Shown here: one piece after another, positions 29,113-38,837 of the stretch | Layout of the letters: each line of letters opens with the position of its first letter | Numbering within the stretch: the first letter of the stretch is position 1 | NCBI GenBank assembly: GCA_016742095.1 | Contig: JACVCJ010000009.1 | Coordinates: 1 to 64,000 of the forward strand | Source: Bacteroidia bacterium | GTDB taxonomy: Bacteria; Bacteroidota; Bacteroidia; CAIKAF01 | Direction of reading: 5' to 3' | DNA length: 64,000 nucleotides | Notes under the pieces: generated by a model | Database searches by the model: none | The model's input: the letters and a program-made list of their open reading frames with translations, nothing else | What the model was told of the DNA's origin: nothing | Made by a program: the position numbers and the translations under genes

Positions 29113-30348
29113 CTACTTTTTATCGAGGCGCACGATATCCGCTATGTATTCGCCCACACTTTTTGCCAGGGCTTCATGGGAGAACAATTCCTCCACCTGG
29201 CGGCGGCCGTTCTGCGAGAGTTTTTTCCAGTATTCCGGCGATTCAAGCCAGGCCCGGCACAAGGCCAGCAGTTCGGCCGTATTGCTGAACATCCCGAAAT
29301 GCACATCGGGTTCGGCAGGAATGCCCCGGATGGCTGCAGGTGTTGCCAGCACCGGGATCCCGGCGGCCCAGGCCTCGGGTATTTTCATGCGTATGCCGCT
29401 GCCCGAAAGCAGGGGCACCACCAGGGCATGTTTATCGGCCGTAAAGGCTCGGTAGTCCTCAATTTCGCCATAGTAAAACACGCCTTCCGTTTCAGGGAAC
29501 GCGTCCACATCAAAATGACGGCCCCCGGCATGGAATTCCACCAGGGGAAACTGCCGGCGCAGCTGCGGGAAGATATCTTTTACAAAAAAGGCCACGGCCT
29601 CGGTATTCGGCTGCCAGTCCATGGAACCTACATGAAACATGCGGAAGGGGCCATGGCCGGTATACTGTTCGTGCGGGGCTTCGTGCGATTGCAGGCGAAA
29701 CGATGGGTACACCACACGGGCCGGCACTTTAAGCGCGGCAAAGAACTGTGCGGTAGGTTCGGATACAGCCCATACATCGCGGAGCAGGTGCGCGGTCTTT
29801 TTCTCGAATTTCTGCAGACGCTTTGCCAGTATATGCAGGTAGCGTTTCTTAGGGCTGAAGCGGCTGTGACCCGCCAGCCGGAACCAGATCTCCGATTCAA
29901 TGTTGTGCGCACGGTACACCAGCGGCGCACGCGTCACCGATTTCAGGAAAGGTGCCTGGGCCAGGGCAAACAGTCCGTCGAGTATAATAATATCCGGAAC
30001 GAACTTTTCCGTAATGGCCTGCAGTTGTTTCTGCACAATACTTTTCTGCACCCGGATGATGTGATAGCTTTTGGTGCTGAAAAACAGGTTCAGCAGGGCA
30101 TCGCGCAGGTTCACACGGGTATCCACACGTATTTTCTCCAGGCTGAACGCCGGATCGTGCCATTCGGGGAACAGTGCCTCGGAACGTACGGGATGTTTCT
30201 CCGTATCGAAAAATACGGCCTGTACGGTACAACCGGCATCCAGTATGTTCTGGATCATTGCCCGGGAAGCTGCCGTACCTCCGTCCAGGTCCGGGAAAGG
30301 GACCTTATTGCCTATGAACAGTACCTTTATTTTCTCCATCTCCGCCAT
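29113..30348 (-). CDS. Glycosyltransferase (GT4-like)
   Basis: 'FHVGSMDWQPNTEAVAFFVKDIFP', 'GSGIRMKIPEAWAAGIPVLATPAAIRGIP'. Confidence 0.85.
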   Translation of the reverse strand: MAEMEKIKVLFIGNKVPFPDLDGGTAASRAMIQNILDAGCTVQAVFFDTEKHPVRSEALFPEWHDPAFSLEKIRVDTRVNLRDALLNLFFSTKSYHIIRVQKSIVQKQLQAITEKFVPDIIILDGLFALAQAPFLKSVTRAPLVYRAHNIESEIWFRLAGHSRFSPKKRYLHILAKRLQKFEKKTAHLLRDVWAVSEPTAQFFAALKVPARVVYPSFRLQSHEAPHEQYTGHGPFRMFHVGSMDWQPNTEAVAFFVKDIFPQLRRQFPLVEFHAGGRHFDVDAFPETEGVFYYGEIEDYRAFTADKHALVVPLLSGSGIRMKIPEAWAAGIPVLATPAAIRGIPAEPDVHFGMFSNTAELLALCRAWLESPEYWKKLSQNGRRQVEELFSHEALAKSVGEYIADIVRLDKK

Positions 30349-31910
30349 AATAAAAATTTCTTACCCAGATCTTTATAGGTTTCGCGTTCGAATATTTTAC
30401 TATCGTTCGCGGCCATGTACGTCAGAAGCACGCCGAAGGGCAGCAACACCAGGGTACTGATCCACATGCCCCAGAAAGGCGTAAGCGTAAGCGATTTTGC
30501 CGCTTTTTCGCCGATGGTGCTGAGAAGGTAATAGGCAATAAAGATCAGGGTGGCGGAAACCAGCGGAAGGCCCAGACCGCCCCGTTTGATGATGGCGCCG
30601 AGCGGGGCCCCGATAAAAAAGAGCAGCACGCAGGCCACCGAGAGGGTGAATTTGCGGTGCCATTCGGTCTTATGGCGGGCCAGGTTTTCGTTACGGTATT
30701 TTATTTCGTTGGTATAGTCTTCGGCACGGGCGCGGTTACTGCGGGCCACGTTCAGGGCCAGGTCGTACATCTGTATCTGCATCTCGGGCTTCAGTTCTTC
30801 CATCCAGTCGTTTTTGCCGAATTCCCCGAAACTGATCAGCGGACGGGTACTGTCACTCTGTACCACCGGTACCTGGTAACGCGATTCCATCATGTTCTTC
30901 ATGTTGTTGTTCGGCAGGCCGGGCGTAAGCATGTTCAGGCTGCGGATATTGGCGCTGTCCTGCGCGGCAAAAGGATTTGACTGGGCCGAAGACGAACTTT
31001 TACGTCCGAAGAAATAGGTCTTGCGCATACTCACCGTATAGGCTTCGGAGCGCTGGCGGCCTTCATTACGGATATCGAACATGGCTTTGTCCAGCTGCGA
31101 AATGGTCATCATCTGGTAATGGTCCTTGTACAGGTTCTCGGACTCGCGGGAGAGCTTGAATTCCGACAGGTCGATCAGGATCACCTGGTCTTTGAAATAC
31201 TGCACGGCTTCGGGCAGGTTGGGATCGCGCTTGCCGAAAAAGCCCAGCTCGTCGTAGCTAACCCCGTTGTGCAGGGCCAGCAGCAGGTAACGGTCGTCGG
31301 AAGTGACCTCGATACGGCCCGATTCGGCCAGGGTCACGCGGCCGTTGCCTTTGCTGTAGTCCGAATGGTCGTAAATAATTACATCACCGAGCGACTTTTT
31401 ATCTTTCCCCACACGGTCCACCCGCACCACCAGGTCGGGAATGCCGTTGTAAAAAACGCCGGGCTGTATGTCCAGCGCAGGCCGCTGCTTCTGGATGTCC
31501 ATAATGAGAGAACGCGTTTTCAGGTTGGCCACGGGCAGTATATTGTTCGAAAAATAGAACGCCGCCAGGGCCGTGAAAAGCGAGAAGATAATGAGCGGCC
31601 GCATGAGACGGTACAGCGATACGCCGGCCGATTTTATGGCCACCAGTTCCAGGCTTTCGGCCATACTGCCCAGGGTCATGATGCTGCTGAGCAGGATAGC
31701 GATGGGCAGGGCCATAGGCACCAGGCTGGCCGAAGTGTACCACATCAGTTCCAGGATCACCGAAGTTTCGAGACCTTTACCCACCAGGTCGTCCACGTAT
31801 TTCCACACAAACTGCATCAGCAGCACGAACTCGGCGATGAAAAATGTGAGGATGAACGGCCCCAGGTACGACTTCAGCGTATAGCGGTGTATGCGTTTTA
31901 CTACACTCAT
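30327..31910 (-). CDS. LptF/LptG family permease
   Basis: 'IHRYTLKSYLGPFILTFFIAEFVLLMQFVWKYVDDLVGKG', 'RPLIIFSLFTALAAFYFSNNILPVAN', C-terminal TM bundle. Confidence 0.9.
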   Translation of the reverse strand: MSVVKRIHRYTLKSYLGPFILTFFIAEFVLLMQFVWKYVDDLVGKGLETSVILELMWYTSASLVPMALPIAILLSSIMTLGSMAESLELVAIKSAGVSLYRLMRPLIIFSLFTALAAFYFSNNILPVANLKTRSLIMDIQKQRPALDIQPGVFYNGIPDLVVRVDRVGKDKKSLGDVIIYDHSDYSKGNGRVTLAESGRIEVTSDDRYLLLALHNGVSYDELGFFGKRDPNLPEAVQYFKDQVILIDLSEFKLSRESENLYKDHYQMMTISQLDKAMFDIRNEGRQRSEAYTVSMRKTYFFGRKSSSSAQSNPFAAQDSANIRSLNMLTPGLPNNNMKNMMESRYQVPVVQSDSTRPLISFGEFGKNDWMEELKPEMQIQMYDLALNVARSNRARAEDYTNEIKYRNENLARHKTEWHRKFTLSVACVLLFFIGAPLGAIIKRGGLGLPLVSATLIFIAYYLLSTIGEKAAKSLTLTPFWGMWISTLVLLPFGVLLTYMAANDSKIFERETYKDLGKKFLLWRRWRK

Positions 31911-32055
31911 AATCCGACCTCAAACCTACGCAAAAAACGGGGTTTTATTGCAGCCGGCCGCGTTTATAATTTCGGGCAGGGGCTATCCCGTTAAAAAACA
32001 CAAAAAAACGTACAAACTGAAAATAAATCCGTTACAATAAGAAACACCTATACCT

Positions 32056-32889
32056 ATGCTCCTTCTTTTTTATCTGCTCCAGTGGTTCCAGGGTACGCCC
32101 GTGGAACTGGGTACTGCGCTTACCCAGAAAAAAGTTCAGGCCGAAGTGATGTCCAACAGCAGATCGGCCCATTACCAGAATCCCGTGCTGCTTACCCTGC
32201 GCAATACCAGCGGCGGCAGCCTGGAAGTGAATATCCCCGCCGGCACCCTTTTTACGCCGGAAGACACCACGCACCAGGGCTATATGAGCACCCGCAATAT
32301 GGTGGTACAGCTGGCCCCGGGCGAAAGTAAGTCCGTAGCCGTTTCGGCCATGTGCATCAACGCCCACCGCGGTTCCCCCTTTAATGAAGCCCGGTACAAA
32401 TATGCCGGCAAGGCCACGGGCAAACTGCTGCAGGTAGCCGAACTGGTGCGCGATATGGAGCTGTACGAGAGCGTGACCGGGCAACAGGCCGTATGGACCG
32501 TTTCGGACAATGAACCGCTGGAAGACGTTACGTCCTTTAATGAAGCCACGCGCAGCGGACTGGTAAACAAACTGGCGGCCATTACCGGCCGGCCCGTTCC
32601 TCCCCCGCCCGCCCCGGATGATTACGAACGGAACCTGCAGGTGAACCCGCGCATAAAGATCGGCGGCAATTACGATTTCCGCCTGTCGAGCACCAAAGCC
32701 ATCCATATTGCCATGTTCAACAGCCAGAACGTGGTGGTACGCGAACTGTACAATAACCCGGCGGAACCGCCCGGACAGAAGCACATCGATTTTTTCTTTG
32801 ATGCCGATATTTACCAGGACGAAGTGTATTATTTCCGCCTGCTGGCCGACGGTGTAATAAAATTAGAGACGGAAATGAGCAGAGATTAA
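32056..32889 (+). CDS. Hypothetical protein
   Basis: Long ORF, codon usage as neighbours. Confidence 0.65.
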   Translation: MLLLFYLLQWFQGTPVELGTALTQKKVQAEVMSNSRSAHYQNPVLLTLRNTSGGSLEVNIPAGTLFTPEDTTHQGYMSTRNMVVQLAPGESKSVAVSAMCINAHRGSPFNEARYKYAGKATGKLLQVAELVRDMELYESVTGQQAVWTVSDNEPLEDVTSFNEATRSGLVNKLAAITGRPVPPPPAPDDYERNLQVNPRIKIGGNYDFRLSSTKAIHIAMFNSQNVVVRELYNNPAEPPGQKHIDFFFDADIYQDEVYYFRLLADGVIKLETEMSRD

Positions 32890-32898
32890 AAAAATTCG

Positions 32899-32906
32899 TA
32901 TCTTTG
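32899..32906 (+). promoter_or_regulatory. -7 element TATCTTTG upstream of rpsP
   Basis: Exact TAnnTTTG 30 nt before ATG 32937. Confidence 0.65.
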
Positions 32907-32936
32907 CGGTCCTAAATTTTTTATAAATACATAATT

Positions 32937-33497
32937 ATGCCGGTAAAATTAAGACTACAAAGACACGGAAGAAAGGCGCGTCCTTTTTACCACATCGTAG
33001 CGGCTGACAGCAGAGCTCCGCGGGACGGACGCTTTATCGAAAAAATCGGGTCATTCAACCCCATCGGAACCCAGCAACTGGTACTGGATTCGGAGCGTGC
33101 ACTGTACTGGTTACAGAATGGTGCCCAGCCTACCGATAAAGTACGTGCCATGCTGTCATCCGAAGGTGTTATGTTCCGTAACCACCTCCTGGCAGGTGTA
33201 CGTAAAGGTGCCCTGACACAGGAACAGGCCGATGCAAAATTCGAAGCCTGGATGAAAGAAAAAGAAGGACGTACCGGTAAAAAACTGGACGGGATCCGTA
33301 AGAAACTGGAAGACGCCAAAGCGAAAGCCCTGAGCAATGAAAAAGAAATTGCTGAGAAACGTGCTGCTGCCATCGCCACTGCACAGGCTGAAGCGGAAGC
33401 TGCCGCCAATGCTGCCAACGCCGAAGCGGAACCCGCTGCGGAAGAAGCAGAAGCTGCTCCTGCCTCTGAAGAATCTTCAGAAGCTGCTGCAGAATAA
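32937..33497 (+). CDS. rpsP: 30S ribosomal protein S16 with long Ala/Glu-rich C-terminal extension
   Basis: '[42 protein letters not shown]'. Confidence 0.97.
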   Translation: MPVKLRLQRHGRKARPFYHIVAADSRAPRDGRFIEKIGSFNPIGTQQLVLDSERALYWLQNGAQPTDKVRAMLSSEGVMFRNHLLAGVRKGALTQEQADAKFEAWMKEKEGRTGKKLDGIRKKLEDAKAKALSNEKEIAEKRAAAIATAQAEAEAAANAANAEAEPAAEEAEAAPASEESSEAAAE

Positions 33498-33534
33498 CAT
33501 CGGTTCTTGAAGTATCAATAACCTCAAATACATT

Positions 33535-33576
33535 AAACCCGGATATGCAAACGAGTGATTGTTTCAGTCCGGGTTT
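33535..33576 (+). promoter_or_regulatory. Perfect 9-bp inverted repeat enclosing rimM start codon
   Basis: AAACCCGGA (33535-33543) / TCCGGGTTT (33568-33576); ATG at 33545. Confidence 0.55.
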
Positions 33577-34105
33577 CGTTTTAAGACCACACGGCATCAA
33601 AGGCAGTGTCCTGATCGGGCTCAAAGTAGAAGATCCGTCGGCTTATGCGGAACTCGGCGCATTATTTATTGAACAGCATCATAGCCTGGTGCCTTACCTG
33701 ATCGAAGAAATTTCGGTAAAGGGCAACAAAGCCTATGTGAAACTGGAAGGGATCTCCACGCCCGAACAGGCCGAAGCCCTCAAGAACAAACAGGTGTACA
33801 TTCCCCTGGACCAGATGCCCGAAGCCGATGCGTACAGCCCCGAACGTATGATCGGGTTCGAAGTGCAGGACAGCGCACACGGAAGCATCGGGCAGCTGGC
33901 CGAGATCGGCGGCAGTAAGATGCAGAAGGTGCTTTCGGTAACACATACTTCCGGCAGGGAGATCCTGATACCCTATACGCCCGAATTCATCAGCGGGGTA
34001 GACCACGAAGCACGCATTATTTTCACAGAAACGCCCGAAGGCCTGCTGGACCTCTACCTGAACGACGCCGGCGACGAAGACCGGGACGACGATGAAGAAG
34101 AGTAA
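33545..34105 (+). CDS. rimM: Ribosome maturation factor RimM
   Basis: 'GFVLRPHGIKGSVLIGLKVEDP', position after rpsP. Confidence 0.92.
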   Translation: MQTSDCFSPGFVLRPHGIKGSVLIGLKVEDPSAYAELGALFIEQHHSLVPYLIEEISVKGNKAYVKLEGISTPEQAEALKNKQVYIPLDQMPEADAYSPERMIGFEVQDSAHGSIGQLAEIGGSKMQKVLSVTHTSGREILIPYTPEFISGVDHEARIIFTETPEGLLDLYLNDAGDEDRDDDEEE

Positions 34106-34793
34106 GCCCTTCCGGTTCCGGGAATTTACCATTCTGCAGGAACTGGCCGCCTTCAAGGTAACGGGCGACAGTGTATTCCTGGGCGCCTGGGCCGATTTCA
34201 GCGGGAACAAACAGATCCTCGACCTGGGTACCGGCACCGGGCTCTTAGCGCTTATGGCCGCACAACGCAACCCGGAAGCACAGATCACCGCCCTGGAAAT
34301 AGACCCCGATTCCGCCGCGGAGGCCCGCCACAATGCGGCCCATTCCCCCTGGAAAGAACGTATACACATTACAGAGGGCGATTTCAGCGATTTTACGGCC
34401 CCTGTCCTCTTCGACCATATTATCTGCAACCCGCCGTATTTCAGTAATCAGCTTCAGAACCCGGACGAACGCCTGCGCACCGCACGGCATGCCGCCCCGG
34501 ATTTCTTTCGTATACTTTTCCGCAAAGGGTATGAAATAAGTACGGCGGAGGCCCGGCTTTCGATGGTGCTGCCCGAACAGACCTTTGAGCAGCTTCCCGT
34601 TCATCTGTGGCAGCTGGCACGCAAGACAATACTAAAAACGGGAACGGACAGCAGTAAAAAACTGGTATGTGCAGAATTCCGTAAAAAAGCGGCAGACGAA
34701 CCGCGCATCAGCGAACTGTATATACGAAATCGTGATGGATATACGAAAGAATACCTGGAGCAGACCCGGGACTTTTATCTTTTCGCCCCTTAG
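34092..34793 (+). CDS. trmN6: tRNA1(Val) (adenine(37)-N6)-methyltransferase-like
   Basis: 'FRFREFTILQELAAFKVTGDSVFLGAWAD', 'ILDLGTGTGLLALMAAQRN', 'IICNPPYFSN'. Confidence 0.9.
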   Translation: MKKSKPFRFREFTILQELAAFKVTGDSVFLGAWADFSGNKQILDLGTGTGLLALMAAQRNPEAQITALEIDPDSAAEARHNAAHSPWKERIHITEGDFSDFTAPVLFDHIICNPPYFSNQLQNPDERLRTARHAAPDFFRILFRKGYEISTAEARLSMVLPEQTFEQLPVHLWQLARKTILKTGTDSSKKLVCAEFRKKAADEPRISELYIRNRDGYTKEYLEQTRDFYLFAP

Positions 34794-34805
34794 TTCTGAG
34801 GAGCA

Positions 34806-35354
34806 TCAGTAATCCCCCTTCGAAAAACGTATATAGATGTATTCGTTGTAGATCACGTCGCCGCGTTCTTCATAATCGTATATACGTACCGAATCGTTCC
34901 AGGCACAGTAGAACTTGCCTTCCAGCAGATCGCAGCCCCCTTTGCCGAAGCGGTTTTCGGCCTGCTGGATCAGTTTGAATTTGGTCTCATTGCTCTTGGG
35001 GATAAAGAGGAGTATCTGTACTACTTTATCGTTCACATCGAAGATCACTTCGGTCTTGCTCACCTTTACGCCAAAGATCTCGGAATAGGCGGCCAGTCCC
35101 GGTTTAATGTAATAGGCATTGGGTGTATCGTCGAAATCGTCTTCCTTCAGGCCTTCCTTCTGCATATAGTATTCGTTCTCTTTCTGCGTATAGTAATCCA
35201 CATGCGCCTCTTCGTCATCCAGGATGCTTTTAACGCTTTTATACGAATAACCGAGGGCTATATTACCATAACCGCTGAACGAAACGTGTTCATTGATCTG
35301 CGCGCAGGCAGACGCCACAAACAGCAGGGCAAAAAACGTAGTATAGAGTTTCAT
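34806..35354 (-). CDS. Hypothetical secreted protein
   Basis: Signal peptide 'MKLYTTFFALLFVASACAQ'. Confidence 0.7.
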   Translation of the reverse strand: MKLYTTFFALLFVASACAQINEHVSFSGYGNIALGYSYKSVKSILDDEEAHVDYYTQKENEYYMQKEGLKEDDFDDTPNAYYIKPGLAAYSEIFGVKVSKTEVIFDVNDKVVQILLFIPKSNETKFKLIQQAENRFGKGGCDLLEGKFYCAWNDSVRIYDYEERGDVIYNEYIYIRFSKGDY

Positions 35355-35390
35355 ACCCGTAATTTATTGAAAAAAAGCGAGAATACAAAA

Positions 35391-36212
35391 TCAGGGTTCC
35401 CAGAGATCGGCCTCCCAGGTACGGATATGCTCCTTTATGGCTTCCGCTTCCAGCAGGGCTTCCATACCGCCTGTCGTGTAATCGGTAATACGGCGGTCGT
35501 ACACGTTGTCTTCCTTGTATACAAAGCCCGAGAACAGGCGTTGCCGGAACGCATCGTCATATGTGAGGATACCGGCCATATTAAAGCGGTTATAGATGTT
35601 CACGTTGGCCAGCAGACGGCGTAATTCGGGGAAATAGATCCAGTACATGTCCTGTTCGGCGCGGAATTCGCCCGTCTTCGGGTCGTACACCTCGCGCACG
35701 GGACAGATGCCGATGATACGCACTTCCAGTACGGAGCGCGCCTTATCGAATACCCAGTCCTCCTTCAGGCGGAATTTTTTGACGGAAGCCGGGTCCAGTG
35801 TTTCCACACGCTTTTTCTCCACGGCTTCGTAGGGCGGTTCGGGCATGTAATCCTGGTAGTATACCGTATCGGTGCCGATCGACAGCGCGTCTGCGTTCTG
35901 CATGCGTACCGTAAGATCGTCATAGGCCGGATCGTAGGCCTGCAGTTGCCCCGCCTGCAATCCGCCCTGTATAATGCTGAACAGGCTGCGGCGGCCGTTC
36001 GTGATCTCGAAGGGATAATACAGGTACTGGTTCATCTTCTCGCGCAGGTCGATCACCCGCCAGATACGGCGCTGCCACATTACGTCGGCTTCGCGCAGGG
36101 AGGCATAAGGGACCGGTTCACGCAAAATGACAACAGGCTCTCCTCCGGGTTCTCCGGGCTGGGCAGCCAGCAGCAGCGGAAAAAATACGCTGAAGAAACA
36201 GATACTTTTCAT
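35391..36212 (-). CDS. GldN-family T9SS protein (second copy)
   Basis: 'READVMWQRRIWRVIDLREKMNQYLYYPFEITNGRRSLF' nearly identical to the adjacent GldN. Confidence 0.9.
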   Translation of the reverse strand: MKSICFFSVFFPLLLAAQPGEPGGEPVVILREPVPYASLREADVMWQRRIWRVIDLREKMNQYLYYPFEITNGRRSLFSIIQGGLQAGQLQAYDPAYDDLTVRMQNADALSIGTDTVYYQDYMPEPPYEAVEKKRVETLDPASVKKFRLKEDWVFDKARSVLEVRIIGICPVREVYDPKTGEFRAEQDMYWIYFPELRRLLANVNIYNRFNMAGILTYDDAFRQRLFSGFVYKEDNVYDRRITDYTTGGMEALLEAEAIKEHIRTWEADLWEP

Positions 36213-36268
36213 GGCACAGAAGATTTACGTATACAGATAATTCCGTACCAGGATATAACGCAAAAAAA

Positions 36269-36298
36269 AGAGCCGCATTTTCAGCGGCTCTCTTAAAA
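36269..36298. terminator. Intrinsic terminator between the two gldN copies
   Basis: AAAAAAAAGAGCCGCATTTTCAGCGGCTCTCTT. Confidence 0.75.
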
Positions 36299-36309
36299 AA
36301 TCTTATTGA

Positions 36310-37173
36310 TTACTGTTCCCAGAGATCGTGTTCGTAATTACGGATCTTGTCTTTGATGTCCTCGTTTTCCAGGAGGGCCTCCATTCCGTTCTTCATGTAA
36401 TCTTTGATCTTACGGTCGTACACGTTATCTTCCTTGTAGATATAGCTGGAGAACAGGCGTTTCATGAATGCATCGTCGTACGTGATCTGCTGGGCAATGT
36501 TATTGAAGCGGTTGTACACTTCTTCATTGGCCATTTTACGACGCAGTTCGGGGAAATAGATCCAGTACATCGGCTGTTCGCCACGGTACTCACCGGTTTG
36601 CGGATCGCGTACTTCGCGTACGGGGCAGATACCGATGATACGGGTTTCCATTACCGAGCGGGATTTTTCGAACACCCAGTCTTCCTTCACCTGGAACTTC
36701 TTGATGGAAGAATAATCCAGGGGCTGGTAACGGAATGTATCGAATTCCTCGTAAGGTTCATACGGACGATAGTCTGTATAAAAGATGGTATCCGAACCGA
36801 TGGACAACGCCTGTTGCTGTGTCAGAGGCACGGTAAAGTCGTCATATACCGGATCGTAGGGACGCAATTCTCCTTTTTCGATACCTTCTTTGATAATGGT
36901 GATCAGGTTTTTACGTCCGTTGGTAATTTCGAACGGATAGTACATGTACTGATTCATCTTCTCGCGAAGGTCGATCACGCGCCATATTCTGCGTTGCCAC
37001 ATTACGTCGGCTTCCCTGATTCCCGGATAAGGAACTACACGGCGCGAAGGAGTAGTTACTTTATCATACACTCCGTCTCGAGGTTCCATAACCTGTGCGG
37101 ACGCTGACTGGCCAAGTGCCAGGAACAGGAATCCGAGGGCGAAAACTGAGAGAAATCTGAATTTAGAAATCAT
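36310..37173 (-). CDS. gldN: Gliding motility/T9SS protein GldN
   Basis: Signature 'VMWQRRIWRVIDLREKMNQYMYYPFEITNGRKNL'; gldKLMN order. Confidence 0.95.
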   Translation of the reverse strand: MISKFRFLSVFALGFLFLALGQSASAQVMEPRDGVYDKVTTPSRRVVPYPGIREADVMWQRRIWRVIDLREKMNQYMYYPFEITNGRKNLITIIKEGIEKGELRPYDPVYDDFTVPLTQQQALSIGSDTIFYTDYRPYEPYEEFDTFRYQPLDYSSIKKFQVKEDWVFEKSRSVMETRIIGICPVREVRDPQTGEYRGEQPMYWIYFPELRRKMANEEVYNRFNNIAQQITYDDAFMKRLFSSYIYKEDNVYDRKIKDYMKNGMEALLENEDIKDKIRNYEHDLWEQ

Positions 37174-37194
37174 ACTTTATTGTTTTTAATTTTT

Positions 37195-38796
37195 TTAGCG
37201 AACCGGGAATGCAGCGTTCAGTGTAACGGTCCTTCCGTCGGGTTGTTGTACGCGGATCTGCTCAAAGTAGATGGATTTACCTTTCGGGGTTTTGGCCATT
37301 TTGCTTTTTACAGCTTCCGGCAGTACGTTACCGGTAACCGAACTTTCATCGAAGTTACCACCCGGGAAAGAAACTACTTTGAAGCTCAGGATCTTTGAAT
37401 ACAGCGGGAAGTCAAAGTCTTCCATGATCGGCACGATCGCGCTCACGGACTTCACGTGGTTCGAGTTCACGGCATCGCCGGATTTCACGTTACCCCAGCG
37501 AATGGTCGGATCGGGAACACGTTTTACACGGAAAGGCGCTTTACCCATGCTTTGTACGGTACCGTCAGACAGTTTTACGCTTACGCTGATGTCTACGGTG
37601 CTACCTGTACCCGGCTTCAGGATAAATTTACCGTTGGAACCTGTGAAGGAAGCACAACCGGAACAGTTGGCCGTGATCTGGTTGGGAGCAACGCCCGGTA
37701 CCGATACGGTGATCGGGTTTTCCAGACCGCGGTAAACCACGTTCATTTTATCCGGTGATACCGACATCATCGGTTTAGACACCTGGTATTTGGTTTCGAA
37801 GGCCTCTTCGCGAACACCGCCGCTGATGGGGTCTTTGATCTTGATCACACCACTTACCGTTTTCTCACCTTCGCCGGAAGCCTGGATCTTGTAGATACCG
37901 CGGCCGTCAATGAATTCGCTCACCTGCGTGCCGTTGGCGATGATCTCCGGTTTTTCAGTAGAGTTATAGGCGGCCAGGAAGATCTCCGCTTCGAAGGCAT
38001 TACCGGCAAACACCACATTCGATTTCGGGATGATGGCGGCCTTAATGGCATCGAATTTATAGGAGCTGGCCGAGATACGGTTGTAGAGATATTCTACCAT
38101 ATCACCTTCCGCAGCGCGGATATTGTTCTGCCATTTGGTAAGCTCGGTAAGAGCCGCAGGCATAGGCAGGTGATAGAAATAGTAGATCTCCCAGGGAAGT
38201 ATCTCGTCGGATTTGAAACTTTTCTGATCGCTTGTATTCAGGTTTAACTTCAGGTCCGAAGTATCCTTAATGTTATCCAGGAATTCTTTGGACAGCAGTT
38301 TATCGCGGTACTCGGCGATCTTCTTTTTCAGTTCCGATACACGGGCCGAACCGTTCTGTACTTTGCTCGGGTCGTCGGTACCGAAATAATACGTAGGGAT
38401 ATCGTAGTTATCCAGCGCTTTCAGGTTCTTCGCCGTGATGTTTTTGCTGATCACCTCGTCTTTGGTCACACCCTCTGCTTCGGCGATCAGTTCTACTTTC
38501 ATATCCTCGATGTATTTCACCAGTTCGTCTGACATTCCTTTTACTTTAAAGGCTTTGTCATAGTACGGTTTAATACGCTGGAAATTGTCTTTGTAAAGGA
38601 TCTTCTGCTGTTCGAACGAACCATAGATCAGTCCGTTCTTACTTTCGAGGTTTCCTTTCTGCATAACGAGGCCCTCACCTACGATCACGAAGGCATCGAG
38701 GATTTCTTTTGATACGTTCAACGCGAGCATCGCTGTTAACACGAGGTACATCATGTTAATCATCTTCTGCCGCGGGCTCTGACTACCACTTGCCAT
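37195..38796 (-). CDS. gldM: Gliding motility/T9SS protein GldM
   Basis: 'MASGSQSPRQKMINMMYLVLTAMLALNVSKEILDAFVIV'. Confidence 0.97.
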   Translation of the reverse strand: MASGSQSPRQKMINMMYLVLTAMLALNVSKEILDAFVIVGEGLVMQKGNLESKNGLIYGSFEQQKILYKDNFQRIKPYYDKAFKVKGMSDELVKYIEDMKVELIAEAEGVTKDEVISKNITAKNLKALDNYDIPTYYFGTDDPSKVQNGSARVSELKKKIAEYRDKLLSKEFLDNIKDTSDLKLNLNTSDQKSFKSDEILPWEIYYFYHLPMPAALTELTKWQNNIRAAEGDMVEYLYNRISASSYKFDAIKAAIIPKSNVVFAGNAFEAEIFLAAYNSTEKPEIIANGTQVSEFIDGRGIYKIQASGEGEKTVSGVIKIKDPISGGVREEAFETKYQVSKPMMSVSPDKMNVVYRGLENPITVSVPGVAPNQITANCSGCASFTGSNGKFILKPGTGSTVDISVSVKLSDGTVQSMGKAPFRVKRVPDPTIRWGNVKSGDAVNSNHVKSVSAIVPIMEDFDFPLYSKILSFKVVSFPGGNFDESSVTGNVLPEAVKSKMAKTPKGKSIYFEQIRVQQPDGRTVTLNAAFPVR

Positions 38797-38837
38797 TTTT
38801 TCTACCTTTCATTTAAATTGTAAAACAATGGAAGTTC

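Noticed and set aside
29083-30378. 431-aa + strand ORF
   Set aside because: Antisense to a clear glycosyltransferase.
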